Positions 25,598 to 33,886 of a DNA stretch of 64,000 nt are shown here, one piece after another. The notes under the pieces are model-generated. The model did no database searches, had not been told where the DNA came from, and saw only the letters and a program-made list of their open reading frames with translations. Both the position numbers and the translations under genes were made by a program. This DNA is from Thiodiazotropha sp040793985 (GTDB lineage: Bacteria; Pseudomonadota; Gammaproteobacteria; Chromatiales; Chromatiaceae): assembly GCA_040793985.1 (NCBI GenBank), contig JBFNJI010000003.1, positions 186,001 to 250,000 of the forward strand. The letters run 5' to 3'. Every line of letters begins with the position of its first letter. The first letter of the stretch is position 1.

Positions 25598-26446
25598 ATG
25601 AGTAACAATACTGCGCCAGCCAGGCTGAATGGCGAGAGCAACCTATTGGACGATGGCGCATCACGGCGTTGGTTGAAATCGTCATGGCGGGGAGTGTCCA
25701 ACTTCGTCATTGGACTGGCGATCCTGTTTGTTATCTGGTGGTTCGGTATCTTTCTGATCTCATCCAATACCTCCACTGAACATTTTGGTGATTTTGGGCC
25801 GATACCGGCATTCAAGGCGATTCCGGTGTTGTGGGAGGAGGGTACGATACAGAGTGCGATCACCTCCAGTGGTTATCGTTTGGGCAGTGGCCTGCTGATA
25901 GCCATATGTATCGGTGTACCCATCGGTATCTTAATGGGTCGCAGTAGACGTTTTCGAGAGTTGAGTAACTCGCCATTTCAGTTGCTGCGCATGATAAGTC
26001 CACTCTCCTGGGAGCCGATAGCGGTTATCGTATTCGCGACATGGAACCAGGCGATTATCTTTCTTATTGCCATAGCATCGGTTTGGCCGGTTGCCTTTGC
26101 GACCGCGGCTGGTCTTGCAAAGGTTGATCCCGCGTGGTTTAAGGTGGCGCGCAATCTTGGAGCCAAACCTTGGCACCTCGTCACACAGATTATCATACCG
26201 GCAATCACTTTCGATGTGCTTACCGGCATCCGTCTTGCACTAGGCGTGGCCTGGATTGTCCTTGTTCCCGCCGAGTTTCTCGGTGTCAGTTCCGGTCTTG
26301 GCTATTCGATTCAAGATGCCCGTGAGGGTCTCTCCTACGACCATCTCATGGCATGGGTGCTTATCATCGGTGCTATTGGCTATGTCCTCGACAGCACCTG
26401 TGTATTGCTCATTAAACGATTCAGTTGGCATCGAGGAGACCAGTAA
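25598..26446 (+). CDS. ABC transporter permease, paralogue 2
   Basis: 282 residues; the second of two tandem permeases. It differs from paralogue 1 mainly in the first 30 residues (MSNNTAPARLNGESNLL...) and at scattered positions, while the EAA loop (GLAKVDPAWFKVARNLG) and all helices are intact, so it looks functional. It ends the importer operon. A short GTG-initiated 22-codon reading frame bridges the 57-bp gap between the permeases and ends just inside this gene; it may only couple translation. Confidence 0.92.
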   Translation: MSNNTAPARLNGESNLLDDGASRRWLKSSWRGVSNFVIGLAILFVIWWFGIFLISSNTSTEHFGDFGPIPAFKAIPVLWEEGTIQSAITSSGYRLGSGLLIAICIGVPIGILMGRSRRFRELSNSPFQLLRMISPLSWEPIAVIVFATWNQAIIFLIAIASVWPVAFATAAGLAKVDPAWFKVARNLGAKPWHLVTQIIIPAITFDVLTGIRLALGVAWIVLVPAEFLGVSSGLGYSIQDAREGLSYDHLMAWVLIIGAIGYVLDSTCVLLIKRFSWHRGDQ

Positions 26447-26533
26447 TATCCAGCGGTATGCGCTGTACGGACATAGATCTGGTGCGCTTGGTGTCGAATA
26501 TATGTGTGTGCTGGTGGACGCGAGGTAAAAGTC

Positions 26534-26803
26534 ATGAGCAGATCACGATTCACGGAGAATCAGATCTTGGCGGTGTTGAAAGAAGCCGAGGAATCTGACC
26601 AGAAGATCGCTGAAATTTGCAACAGACATGGAATCAGCGACGCCACATTTTACAAATGGCGTGCGAAATACAGTGATCAGTCGACCAATGACTCGAGGCG
26701 TTTGAAGCAATTGGAAGAGGAGAACAAGCGTCTGCGATCGCTTGTCGCCGATCTCGCTTTGCGAAACCAGGCATTGAAGCGCGTAGTATCGAAGAAGTGG
26801 TGA
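26534..26803 (+). mobile_element. IS3-family transposase OrfA remnant
   Basis: 89 residues from ATG 26534 (MSRSRFTENQILAVLKEAEE), an IS3/IS407-type OrfA: an HTH (KIAEICNRHGISDATFYKWRAKY) and a leucine-zipper-like C-terminus (RRLKQLEEENKRLRSLVADLALRNQALK). The frame itself is intact, but no OrfB with a DDE domain follows, and I saw no terminal inverted repeats. It is a leftover of an insertion at the boundary between the transporter and the sulfur-transfer genes. Confidence 0.85.
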
Positions 26804-26889
26804 GGATTGTTGAACCGTGTGTTGTGCCTGTTCATCAATGAGGTCTTGAATTTCAGGTGTGGCGACGTACAGAGTGAGGCAACAACGAT

Positions 26890-27282
26890 ATGTCCCAGAG
26901 TTATCACATCGTTTGCTTGAGTGGAACGCGCGAGAAGTTGCAGATGGCTGCGATGTTCGCATCGGTTGCAGCTGCAACCGGCGATCAGGTTACGGTGTTT
27001 TTTTCCATGAACGCTCTGCCCTTCTTTATCAAGGATACAAGCCAGGTTCCGCCTGTGGAGGGTTATTTTGGCGAACTGATGGAAAAAGAAGCAGGTGTAC
27101 CGCCATTCAAGCAGTTGTTCAAAAGTGCTGCAGAGCTGGGTGATGCCAAGTTGCTTCCCTGTTCAATGGCCCTTGACCTTTTGCGGTTGAATGAAGACGC
27201 ACTCGAACCCGAGTTGGGTCCGCCAACCGGGCTGACCCGCTTTCTCAATGACGCGGAAGGTGGGCAGTTGCTCACGTTTTGA
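26890..27282 (+). CDS. DsrE-family (DsrE2-like) sulfur-trafficking protein
   Basis: 130 residues with the DsrE/DsrF-like Rossmann-type fold: an N-terminal strand and helix (YHIVCLSGTREKLQMAAMFASVAAATGDQVTVFFS, in two parts) and a conserved Cys in LLPCSMALDLLRL, the position typical of DsrE2-type proteins. The family binds persulfide sulfur with TusA partners in sulfur oxidisers. It is first in a dsrE-tusA-sqr-DUF1641 run. No hydrophobic membrane segment is evident. Confidence 0.85.
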   Translation: MSQSYHIVCLSGTREKLQMAAMFASVAAATGDQVTVFFSMNALPFFIKDTSQVPPVEGYFGELMEKEAGVPPFKQLFKSAAELGDAKLLPCSMALDLLRLNEDALEPELGPPTGLTRFLNDAEGGQLLTF

Positions 27283-27322
27283 TTCAATAGCGGTTCAAGC
27301 TATTCAGCAAGAGGAATAATGA

Positions 27323-27553
27323 ATGAGTGAATTCAAAACCATCGATGCCCGTAATACATTTTGCCCGGGGCCGCTAATGGAACTCATTACCTACATGAAA
27401 CAGGCTCAAGTGGGTGACACGCTTGAGCTGTTGTCGACGGATAACGGTACGGCATCCGATGTACCGGAGTGGATCGACAAGGTCGGGCACGAAATGATTA
27501 GCAGTGAAAAGGTCGGTGATGTCTGGCACTTGAAGGTTCGTAAGCTCAAGTAG
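27323..27553 (+). CDS. TusA-family sulfur carrier protein
   Basis: 76 residues with the sulfur-accepting motif CPGP (Cys near residue 14 in ARNTFCPGPLMELI), a two-layer alpha/beta TusA fold and the usual C-terminal strand (DVWHLKVRKLK). Such proteins pass persulfide sulfur between enzymes in the cytoplasm. It follows the DsrE-like gene by 40 bp with AGAGGAAT upstream, so the two probably work as a sulfur relay, here next to an SQR-like oxidoreductase. Confidence 0.92.
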   Translation: MSEFKTIDARNTFCPGPLMELITYMKQAQVGDTLELLSTDNGTASDVPEWIDKVGHEMISSEKVGDVWHLKVRKLK

Positions 27554-27586
27554 CGTATATAGTCATTTGTGGATTAGGAGGGTGCT

Positions 27587-28720
27587 ATGAGAATCTTAGT
27601 CGTCGGTGGTGGCTGCGGCGGTACCATATTGGCCAACAATCTTGCACGACGGCTGGCCAATGAGATCCGTAACCGAAAGGTCAGAATAACCATGCTGTCG
27701 GCATCGGATAAACATATGTATCAGCCGGGCTTGCTCTATGTTGCATTTGGCCAGATGATGCCCGATGAGTTGTATCGCGATCAACTGAGTCTGCTTGAGC
27801 CCTGCATCGAGTTTCATGTTGATCCCGTAGAGGCATTCCATCTCGATCAGAACAAGGTTACAACCAACAGCGGTAAGACACACGAATATGATGTGTTGGT
27901 CATCGCAACCGGATCAAGGATCGTGCCTGAAGAGGTGCCGGGCCTTGTGGAGGGCTCGGAAACCTTCTATTCCGAAGCCGCCGCGGTAAAGATGTTCAAA
28001 CGTCTGCGCGAGTTTGAAGGTGGCAAGGTTGCCATCGTTGTCGGTGTGCCGCACAAATGTCCAATTGCCCCGGTCGAGGTGACATTTTCACTCCACGACT
28101 ATTTCAAGACACGCGGTATACGCGACAAGGTGCATATCAAATACCACTATCCGATCGGCCGCATCCATACCATAGAGAATGTGGCGAAGTGGGCGAAGCC
28201 GGAGTTCGATCGCATAGGTGTCGAATACGAAACCCTGTTCAATGTCAGGGAAGTGGATGTGGAAAATCAGGTGGTGAAAAGCGAAGAGGGTACAGAGACA
28301 GAGTATGATCTGCTTATCTCCATACCCCCTCACCGCGGAATGTCTGTGATCGAGCGGGACAAGATGGGGGATGGTGGCTGGATACCCACCGATCGATATA
28401 AACTGACCATGGAGGGCCATGACAATGTCTATGTTCTGGGCGATACTACCAACCTGCCGGTCAGCAAGACCGGGTCTGCGGCACACTTCGAGGCAGAGGT
28501 CGTGGCCGAGAACATAGCCTCGATTATAAAGATTGGCACACCGGTGCGTGATTATGACGGTAAGGTATACTGTTTTATCGAGGCGGGGCATGATCGTGCT
28601 ACATATGCGATGTTCAATTACGAGAACCCCCCCGATCTCAAGGCGCCGAATAAATCCATGCACTGGTTTAAGATGAGCTATAACAAAATGTATTGGACCA
28701 GCGTCCGCGGTCTACTTTGA
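27587..28720 (+). CDS. Sulfide:quinone oxidoreductase-like FAD protein
   Basis: 377 residues. The FAD-binding Rossmann motif GGGCGGTILANNLA is at the very N-terminus; ATGSR in the middle and NVYVLGDTTNLPVSKTGSAAHFEA near the C-terminus (second FAD motif) match the SQR/FCC-B family. A Cys in VPHKCPIAPVE is in the position of a redox cysteine; a full set of catalytic cysteines was not established. A C-terminal amphipathic tail (MHWFKMSYNKMYWTSVRG) could mediate membrane contact. With DsrE and TusA just upstream and DUF1641 downstream, a role in oxidising sulfide or persulfide into the quinone pool is likely. Confidence 0.85.
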   Translation: MRILVVGGGCGGTILANNLARRLANEIRNRKVRITMLSASDKHMYQPGLLYVAFGQMMPDELYRDQLSLLEPCIEFHVDPVEAFHLDQNKVTTNSGKTHEYDVLVIATGSRIVPEEVPGLVEGSETFYSEAAAVKMFKRLREFEGGKVAIVVGVPHKCPIAPVEVTFSLHDYFKTRGIRDKVHIKYHYPIGRIHTIENVAKWAKPEFDRIGVEYETLFNVREVDVENQVVKSEEGTETEYDLLISIPPHRGMSVIERDKMGDGGWIPTDRYKLTMEGHDNVYVLGDTTNLPVSKTGSAAHFEAEVVAENIASIIKIGTPVRDYDGKVYCFIEAGHDRATYAMFNYENPPDLKAPNKSMHWFKMSYNKMYWTSVRGLL

Positions 28721-28732
28721 GGAGAGAGGGTC

Positions 28733-29176
28733 ATGACAGCTCAAACTGAATCACCTCAGACTGCTACAGCCGTCGATCGCGATGAACTTGCCCATGAATT
28801 GGAACAGCTTTCCGAGCTCGCAACCTTGGTCTTGTCGGCAAGGGATGCGCTGTCGGATGACATCGTATCCCGTATCGCCCAGGCATTGAGTGAAGGGATT
28901 ACGCTGCTTGATCGTCTTACCCGCAACGAGGGCCTGATGCGCTTGTTGCAGGTTCTCGACACCCCGGAGAGCCAACATCTGCTGCACGGTCTCTCCACTG
29001 CCCTTGCCAAGATGAGTCGTGATATCTCAATCTCTCCTCCCGCCAAGGGAGGACTCGCCGGCGTCGTCAAGCTGGCCATGGAACCGGGCACCCAGGAGGG
29101 GCTTAGATCACTCTCCCTGTTGGGCAAATATTGGAGCGACAGCATGCGGGAGCTTCACCGTACAGGTGGTAAATAA
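28733..29176 (+). CDS. DUF1641 family protein
   Basis: 147 residues, helical, 12 bp after the SQR-like gene. It has the DUF1641 pattern of a hydrophobic helix repeat (LARDAL-like segments, GITLLDRLTRNEGLMRLLQVL) and a central GGLAGVVKLAMEPGTQEGLRSLSLLGKYW. DUF1641 proteins commonly accompany SQR-type flavoproteins and formate dehydrogenase-related genes. Molecular function is unknown; an accessory role for the preceding enzyme is inferred from the pairing. Confidence 0.85.
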   Translation: MTAQTESPQTATAVDRDELAHELEQLSELATLVLSARDALSDDIVSRIAQALSEGITLLDRLTRNEGLMRLLQVLDTPESQHLLHGLSTALAKMSRDISISPPAKGGLAGVVKLAMEPGTQEGLRSLSLLGKYWSDSMRELHRTGGK

Positions 29177-29220
29177 CGCCTGAGGTGGGCAGGCTGCCGA
29201 CGGGAGTGCTGCTGTACGGA

Positions 29221-29664
29221 CTAGTCGATAAGCAGATTCAGCGGCTGCATCTCCTTATACATGATCACCAGCGGCTTCTTGGTGGCGAAGGTGAGGATGC
29301 GGGTGCGTGATGGATAGAACAGGTGGCTGCAGAGAAACATATGCAACTCCTGTCCCTGGAGTAGGAACTCCTTCAAGCGCTGTATGTTTCGCGTGTCGAT
29401 CTCACCCTGCAGAAGATGCCTATAGTGATTCAACCCTAGACTGTCATTGCTGAGGCAGAGTTGCGGTATCTTGTCGTGCTGACCCAGCAGTTCATGTTGT
29501 GCCTGTTTGCGCAGGGCAGAGGAGAGAATCAAGCCGATCCGATCTTTACCAAAGAGCCAGCTAATCTCCCGATCTTCAGCGTAGTCAGCGGTGTGTTCGC
29601 CAAAGGCAAGACACCATCCCCTGTAGTAGGCGTTATATCGTTTGATGATCCGCGAATCAATCAT
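29221..29664 (-). CDS. Hypothetical protein
   Basis: 147 residues (MIDSRIIKRYNAYYRGWCLAF...), no family recognised. No signal peptide or membrane segment is evident; it is basic and aromatic-rich, with four Cys scattered without a metal-binding pattern. No strong Shine-Dalgarno is seen before the ATG. It is convergent with the DUF1641 gene and followed upstream by a gene-free stretch to 29856. It could be real or a lineage-specific remnant. Confidence 0.55.
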   Translation of the reverse strand: MIDSRIIKRYNAYYRGWCLAFGEHTADYAEDREISWLFGKDRIGLILSSALRKQAQHELLGQHDKIPQLCLSNDSLGLNHYRHLLQGEIDTRNIQRLKEFLLQGQELHMFLCSHLFYPSRTRILTFATKKPLVIMYKEMQPLNLLID

Positions 29665-29856
29665 TATACGGGTTGGTCGTTTGCCCGGCCTCTCATGTCC
29701 GGATGGGCAGGAATGCTTAACAGTGAGCTGTCACGAGCCGGTACATATAATGGTGATCTTAGATCGGCCCTCCATTCATATTTATACTACTTTAAAACAG
29801 CCAATCCATACAAACCTGGCTATGGCTGCGGGCCGGATTTGTCCTTCAGCGTTATC

Positions 29857-31842
29857 TCAAAACAATAGGTTCATCGTCAGCATCATCACGACCAGGAAAA
29901 TCAATGTCATGATGCCTCCGGCGCGCATAAAATCGGTGACCCTATAACCGGCCGGTCCCATGATCAACGCATTGACCTGGTGGGTGGGGATGAGAAAGGA
30001 GTTGGAGGTGGCAATGGCCACAGTAAGTGCGAACACAGCGGGATTCGCACCCACACCGATCGCGATATTGACCGCCAGAGGAACCAGCAGTACCGTCGCC
30101 CCCACGTTGGACATTACCAGGGTGAAGAAGGTGGCGAGTACGGCCACCGACAGCTGGATGACCCAGATCGGCATATCGCCCACTACCCAGAGTACCTGTT
30201 CGGCGATCCATTTCGCTGTACCGGTGGTTTCCACCGCCAGTCCGAGCGGAATCAGTGAGGCGAGCAGAAATACCGTCTTCCAGCTCACCGCCTCATAGGC
30301 CTCATCGATATTGAGTACCCCGGACAGTACCATGCCAATGGCGCCGGTGAGGAGGGCGACCGAGAGGCGGATATCGCTGAATAGCACCATGGAGAGGGCG
30401 ATGGCGAAAAACAGCACTGCCCAGCCCACCTTATGCGGGCGCAGCTCTTCATGGGGATACTCTGTGGTCACCACGACGAAATTCTTGTCCTTCTCGATCC
30501 TCGGCAATACATCCCAGGGGGTGTGCACCACCAGGGTATCTCCGGCGATGAAGGGCATATTGCGGATATCTTCCCCCTCGCGCATGGTCTCCCCATTACG
30601 GTGCAGGCCGATCATGGCGAGGCCATAGGTCTTGCGCATCCACACATCCCGGGCGCTCTTGCCGATAAGCGATGAGCCTGGCGGTATGACCACCTCGGCA
30701 ATACCCGCCTTGCTGGTGGCGAGGTCATTGGCGAAAGTGCGTAGCTTGGGGCGACTTTTAAGCTTGAACAATTCGATGAAGTTGGCCAATGAATCGGGGT
30801 CGGCGACCACGCCCAACACCATTCCCGCCTCGAGGTCGACATCGCGGGCCAGGGCGCCCGGTCCGATACGGTTGGCCTCGCCGGAGAGCTTGGTGGCGAT
30901 CACCCGGACCCGGTAGGTGGTCTCGATGTCATCCAGCTGTTTCCCGATCAGGCCGCTCTCGTCGGTGATAACCACCTCTGACAGTCTATAGCGCAGACCG
31001 TAGACATCCTGAAAATACTGCATCGGATCGGTGCCGCTGGTATTGCTTTCACTCTTTGTCTTGGGCAGGACGAAGCGCCCGGCAATGATGAAGTAGATGA
31101 TGCCGCTGACGATCAAGGCGATGCCGATCGGGGTCACGGAGAAGAGTCCCCATGTCTCCATCTGCTGCTCCGCCGGCAGTGCCCTGTTGGAGGTGAGGAT
31201 CAGATCGTTGAGCAGGATCAACGGACTGGAGCCGACCATGGTCATGGTGCCACCAAGGATGGCGGTAAAGCCCATTGGCATCAGCAGGCGCGACATCGGC
31301 AGACCGGAACGGGCGGAGATCCGCGACACAACCGGCAGAAACAGCGCGGCTGCACCGACATTCTGCATGAACGAGGAGATAAAGCCGACAGTGGCGGAGA
31401 TGATTGGAATGATCCTGCCTTCCGTGGACCCACCGACCTTCAGGATGAAAGAGGCCACACTGTTCATGATGCCGGTCTTGTCGAGGCCGGCGCCGATGAT
31501 CATCACGGCGATGATGGAGATAACGGCGTTGGATGAAAACCCATCGAACAGATGCGTGTTATCGACCAGTCCCTGCTCCAGTCCCATGAAAGGGGCGAGC
31601 AGGGATGAGAGTCCCAACAGCACCATGATACTGGCGGCTGCTACGTCAACGCCGACAACCTCGAAGGCGAAGAGATAGATGGTCAGCATCAGGATGGCTC
31701 CCACCCAGGCGATCTCGATGCTTGGTGAAAGATAGGCCAAGAGGAGTGCGCCGAGCAGAAAAACGGTGCCAGCGACAAGCTGCTTGGTTAATACGGATCT
31801 GTTTTTCTCGGTTGCTGACTGGGTGGCATCTATTGGGTTCAT
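29857..31842 (-). CDS. SLC13/DASS-type anion permease with RCK_C (TrkA-C) domains
   Basis: 661 residues. Two transmembrane halves with the DASS-type signature segments flank a cytoplasmic insert (about residues 250-450) with two TrkA-C-like domains (EVVITDESGLIGKQLDDIETTYR and EVVIPPGSSLIGKSARDVWMR). SNVGATVLLVPLAVNIAIG and MQNVGAAALFLPV are the family's paired SNVG/QNVG motifs. Homologues move sulfate, sulfite or dicarboxylates with sodium. It is divergent from a LysR gene, with a palindromic operator between them. The anion is not identifiable; sulfate export or uptake would fit a sulfur oxidiser. Confidence 0.9.
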   Translation of the reverse strand: MNPIDATQSATEKNRSVLTKQLVAGTVFLLGALLLAYLSPSIEIAWVGAILMLTIYLFAFEVVGVDVAAASIMVLLGLSSLLAPFMGLEQGLVDNTHLFDGFSSNAVISIIAVMIIGAGLDKTGIMNSVASFILKVGGSTEGRIIPIISATVGFISSFMQNVGAAALFLPVVSRISARSGLPMSRLLMPMGFTAILGGTMTMVGSSPLILLNDLILTSNRALPAEQQMETWGLFSVTPIGIALIVSGIIYFIIAGRFVLPKTKSESNTSGTDPMQYFQDVYGLRYRLSEVVITDESGLIGKQLDDIETTYRVRVIATKLSGEANRIGPGALARDVDLEAGMVLGVVADPDSLANFIELFKLKSRPKLRTFANDLATSKAGIAEVVIPPGSSLIGKSARDVWMRKTYGLAMIGLHRNGETMREGEDIRNMPFIAGDTLVVHTPWDVLPRIEKDKNFVVVTTEYPHEELRPHKVGWAVLFFAIALSMVLFSDIRLSVALLTGAIGMVLSGVLNIDEAYEAVSWKTVFLLASLIPLGLAVETTGTAKWIAEQVLWVVGDMPIWVIQLSVAVLATFFTLVMSNVGATVLLVPLAVNIAIGVGANPAVFALTVAIATSNSFLIPTHQVNALIMGPAGYRVTDFMRAGGIMTLIFLVVMMLTMNLLF

Positions 31843-31931
31843 ACAGCTGCTGCTATGGCTCTGGGCCTGTTTGGGGTTGTAAGGGCAGCCCTTCAGCGAG
31901 TGATGCCCGGGTCAGGAGTGCAATAGCCCAC

Positions 31932-31946
31932 ATTCCGATATGGAAT
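31932..31946. promoter_or_regulatory. ATTCC-N5-GGAAT operator, upstream copy
   Basis: Perfect inverted repeat ATTCC-GATAT-GGAAT in the 228-bp gap between the divergent SLC13 and LysR genes. The same arms and spacer length recur at 32063-32077, so it is a probable LysR binding site controlling the permease. Confidence 0.6.
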
Positions 31947-32059
31947 TACATTCGGATACTGAAAATGCAGAATATTTGCGGTTTTGGCCACGAGGTGGCC
32001 TGGAATGTGGAGGATTCTGCTGAGTTTATTGGGTATTTTCAAATAAATTATTATGTATT

Positions 32060-32080
32060 AATATTCCATTATGGAATATT
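32060..32080. promoter_or_regulatory. 21-bp palindrome over the LysR start codon
   Basis: Ten-base arms AATATTCCAT / ATGGAATATT around a single T. The right arm contains the LysR ATG (32071). The core is ATTCC-N5-GGAAT, the same as the site at 31932. The position suggests negative autoregulation. Confidence 0.65.
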
Positions 32081-32967
32081 CTAATCTGCCTGACCTGAAA
32101 CACCTGGCAACCCTGCGGGCTGTTGTCGAGCAAGGGGGCGTGTCGGAAGCCGCACGCATGCTGCATATCGGCCAACCGGCGGTGACCAAGCGCCTGCGGG
32201 CTCTCGATGGCTGTTATGCGGCACGCCTGATGCGGCGTCATGGGCGCAGCCTCGAGCTCACCCCCGCAGGGGAGCGTGTCTACGCCTTTGCATGCCTGGT
32301 TCTCGATCACCAGGCATCCCTGCTGGATGATCTGGAGTTGCTGCGATCCGGTCGAAACAGCCTGCGCCTCGAGGTTACCTTCGCCATCGGTGAACACCTC
32401 CTACCGAGCCAGCTTTTGCGTTTTTCCGAGGCCTATCCCGAATACCGCATCGAGAGTCGGATGGGTTACAGCCGACGTATACAGCGCCGTCTCGCCACCG
32501 GCCTCTCCGATCTCGCGTTGCTGGAGCAGGCGCCGGACCATCCCGAGATCCTGGTGCAGAAGTGGCTCGATGATGAGCTGGTGCTGGTGTGCGGCAGGGG
32601 ACATCCGCTCTGGGATAGCGGTTTGCTGCCGGTAACCGAGCTGGGAAGTCTGCGCTATGTACTGCGCGAATCCCAATCGTCGATGCGTATCACCCTGGAC
32701 AAGGCGCTCAAGGATATCGGTATCGTTCACCTGCCTATCGCCATGGAGGTGGGGTCGACCTATACCATTGTGGAGATGCTGCAGCATGGCGGTCATGTCA
32801 GCTTCCTGCCTCGCTTTGCAGTCGACGATGCCCTGGGTACCGGTTCCCTCTACCATATAAAGATACAGGGGCTGCGAATCAACCGTACCCTGTGGATCGC
32901 GAGAACCCGCTCGAATTTGAAAAACAGCGTGGCTGAGGCCTTTATTCAATTATTGCGTGAGAGTTGA
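32071..32967 (+). CDS. LysR-family transcriptional regulator
   Basis: 298 residues. N-terminal winged helix (LKHLATLRAVVEQGGVSEAAR, then HIGQPAVTKRLRALD) and a periplasmic-binding-type effector domain beginning near residue 90 (LRLEVTFAIGEHLLPSQLLRF). It is divergent from the SLC13 permease, with two copies of an ATTCC-N5-GGAAT palindrome in and next to the shared gap, one covering its own ATG. It therefore most likely regulates the permease and itself. The AOR operon lies 423 bp downstream and is probably separate. Confidence 0.92.
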   Translation: MEYSNLPDLKHLATLRAVVEQGGVSEAARMLHIGQPAVTKRLRALDGCYAARLMRRHGRSLELTPAGERVYAFACLVLDHQASLLDDLELLRSGRNSLRLEVTFAIGEHLLPSQLLRFSEAYPEYRIESRMGYSRRIQRRLATGLSDLALLEQAPDHPEILVQKWLDDELVLVCGRGHPLWDSGLLPVTELGSLRYVLRESQSSMRITLDKALKDIGIVHLPIAMEVGSTYTIVEMLQHGGHVSFLPRFAVDDALGTGSLYHIKIQGLRINRTLWIARTRSNLKNSVAEAFIQLLRES

Positions 32968-33041
32968 TAGCGCTTGGTCTCTGTGGGGAGATGTCGGTCA
33001 CGAACGGGGTGTGAGGTTATGAACTCAGTGGCCAGACGGCG

Positions 33042-33078
33042 TGACATTTTGTCATTTCACTATGACATTTTGTTATTT
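33042..33078. promoter_or_regulatory. Tandem TGACATTTTGT repeat upstream of AOR operon
   Basis: TGACATTTTGTCATTT (33042-33057) and TGACATTTTGTTATTT (33063-33078): 15 of 16 identical, start-to-start 21 bp, i.e. two helical turns on the same DNA face. The first copy also contains the inverted repeat TGACA-TTT-TGTCA. This is a likely activator or repressor site for the AOR genes; the binding protein is unknown. The rest of the 420-bp gap (32968-33389) is AT-rich. Confidence 0.5.
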
Positions 33079-33290
33079 TTTATCCCTATTTTCCCGCCCT
33101 GATCAGGGAGCGATTTTTTTCACTGAAATATTTGATCTCTAAAAATTTCCCAACTAACCTTCCATTGTGAATTCGCCCTATTCCGCGACAAAAGTCGGGA
33201 TTCAAGCTGGGTGAACACAACATCTTCTACGCCAATTCGACACATCCCTATTGCCTTGGTATCTGTTTTTTACTGAGGAGGTAATCAGCT

Positions 33291-33368
33291 GTGCAGGCAC
33301 TCATCCAAGGTCTGTGTTACCGGGTTTGTGGTCAGATCAAGTTAACAAATAATACCTCTAGGCCTTAA
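33291..33368 (+). CDS. Possible 25-residue leader peptide before the AOR operon
   Basis: GTG at 33291 is preceded by a full-strength AGGAGGT at 8 bp and reads MQALIQGLCYRVCGQIKL..., ending at TAA 33366-33368, 21 bp before the ferredoxin gene. No family is known. It could be a translated leader that couples or attenuates AOR expression, or chance; the strong ribosome site is its main support. Confidence 0.35.
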   Translation: MQALIQGLCYRVCGQIKLTNNTSRP

Positions 33369-33389
33369 TAAGTTGGGAAGGAGAATAAT

Positions 33390-33869
33390 ATGCTCAGGTC
33401 CCTTTTGATAGATGCGGAAAAATGTACCGGATGCGTACAATGCGAGTTGGCGTGTTCCTATGAAAACGAGGGATTGTTCAACCCTGCCAAGTCACGAATC
33501 AGGGTTTTTACATTTCACCATGAGGGACGGTTTGTTCCCTATACATGCACTCAATGTGCAGAGGCCTGGTGTATGCAGGCCTGCCCAGTCGATGCCATTA
33601 CCCTGGATGCCGACAGCGGTGCGAAGGTTGTCAACGCAGCGGTTTGTGTTGGCTGCAAGGTCTGTACCATCGCCTGCCCCTTCGGCACCGTCAACTACAG
33701 CAGCGATAGCGGCAAGGTAGTCAAGTGTGACCTCTGCGGCGGCGACCCCGCCTGTGCCAAGGCCTGTCCGACGGCAGCGATCACCTATGTGGACGCGGAT
33801 CAGACGGGATTTGAGAAGATGCGTGCCTGGGCGGGTAGAACCGACGCCGGTGCGGCTGCAAGTGCATAA
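33390..33869 (+). CDS. Polyferredoxin subunit of aldehyde:ferredoxin oxidoreductase
   Basis: 159 residues with four [4Fe-4S] motifs: CTGCVQCELAC near the N-terminus, CTQCAEAWCMQACP, CVGCKVCTIACP and CDLCGGDPACAKACP. This HycB-like electron-transfer protein is the AorA-type subunit of the AOR complexes of the Aromatoleum type. It precedes the AOR gene by 17 bp, with GGAGG in the gap, and passes electrons between AOR and the flavoprotein encoded downstream. GGAAGGAG lies before its own ATG. Confidence 0.9.
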   Translation: MLRSLLIDAEKCTGCVQCELACSYENEGLFNPAKSRIRVFTFHHEGRFVPYTCTQCAEAWCMQACPVDAITLDADSGAKVVNAAVCVGCKVCTIACPFGTVNYSSDSGKVVKCDLCGGDPACAKACPTAAITYVDADQTGFEKMRAWAGRTDAGAAASA

Positions 33870-33886
33870 CCTGGAGGTAACAAACT

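Noticed and set aside
25537..25605. 22-codon GTG frame between the two permeases
   Set aside because: No recognised product or clear ribosome site; likely only couples translation or is chance.
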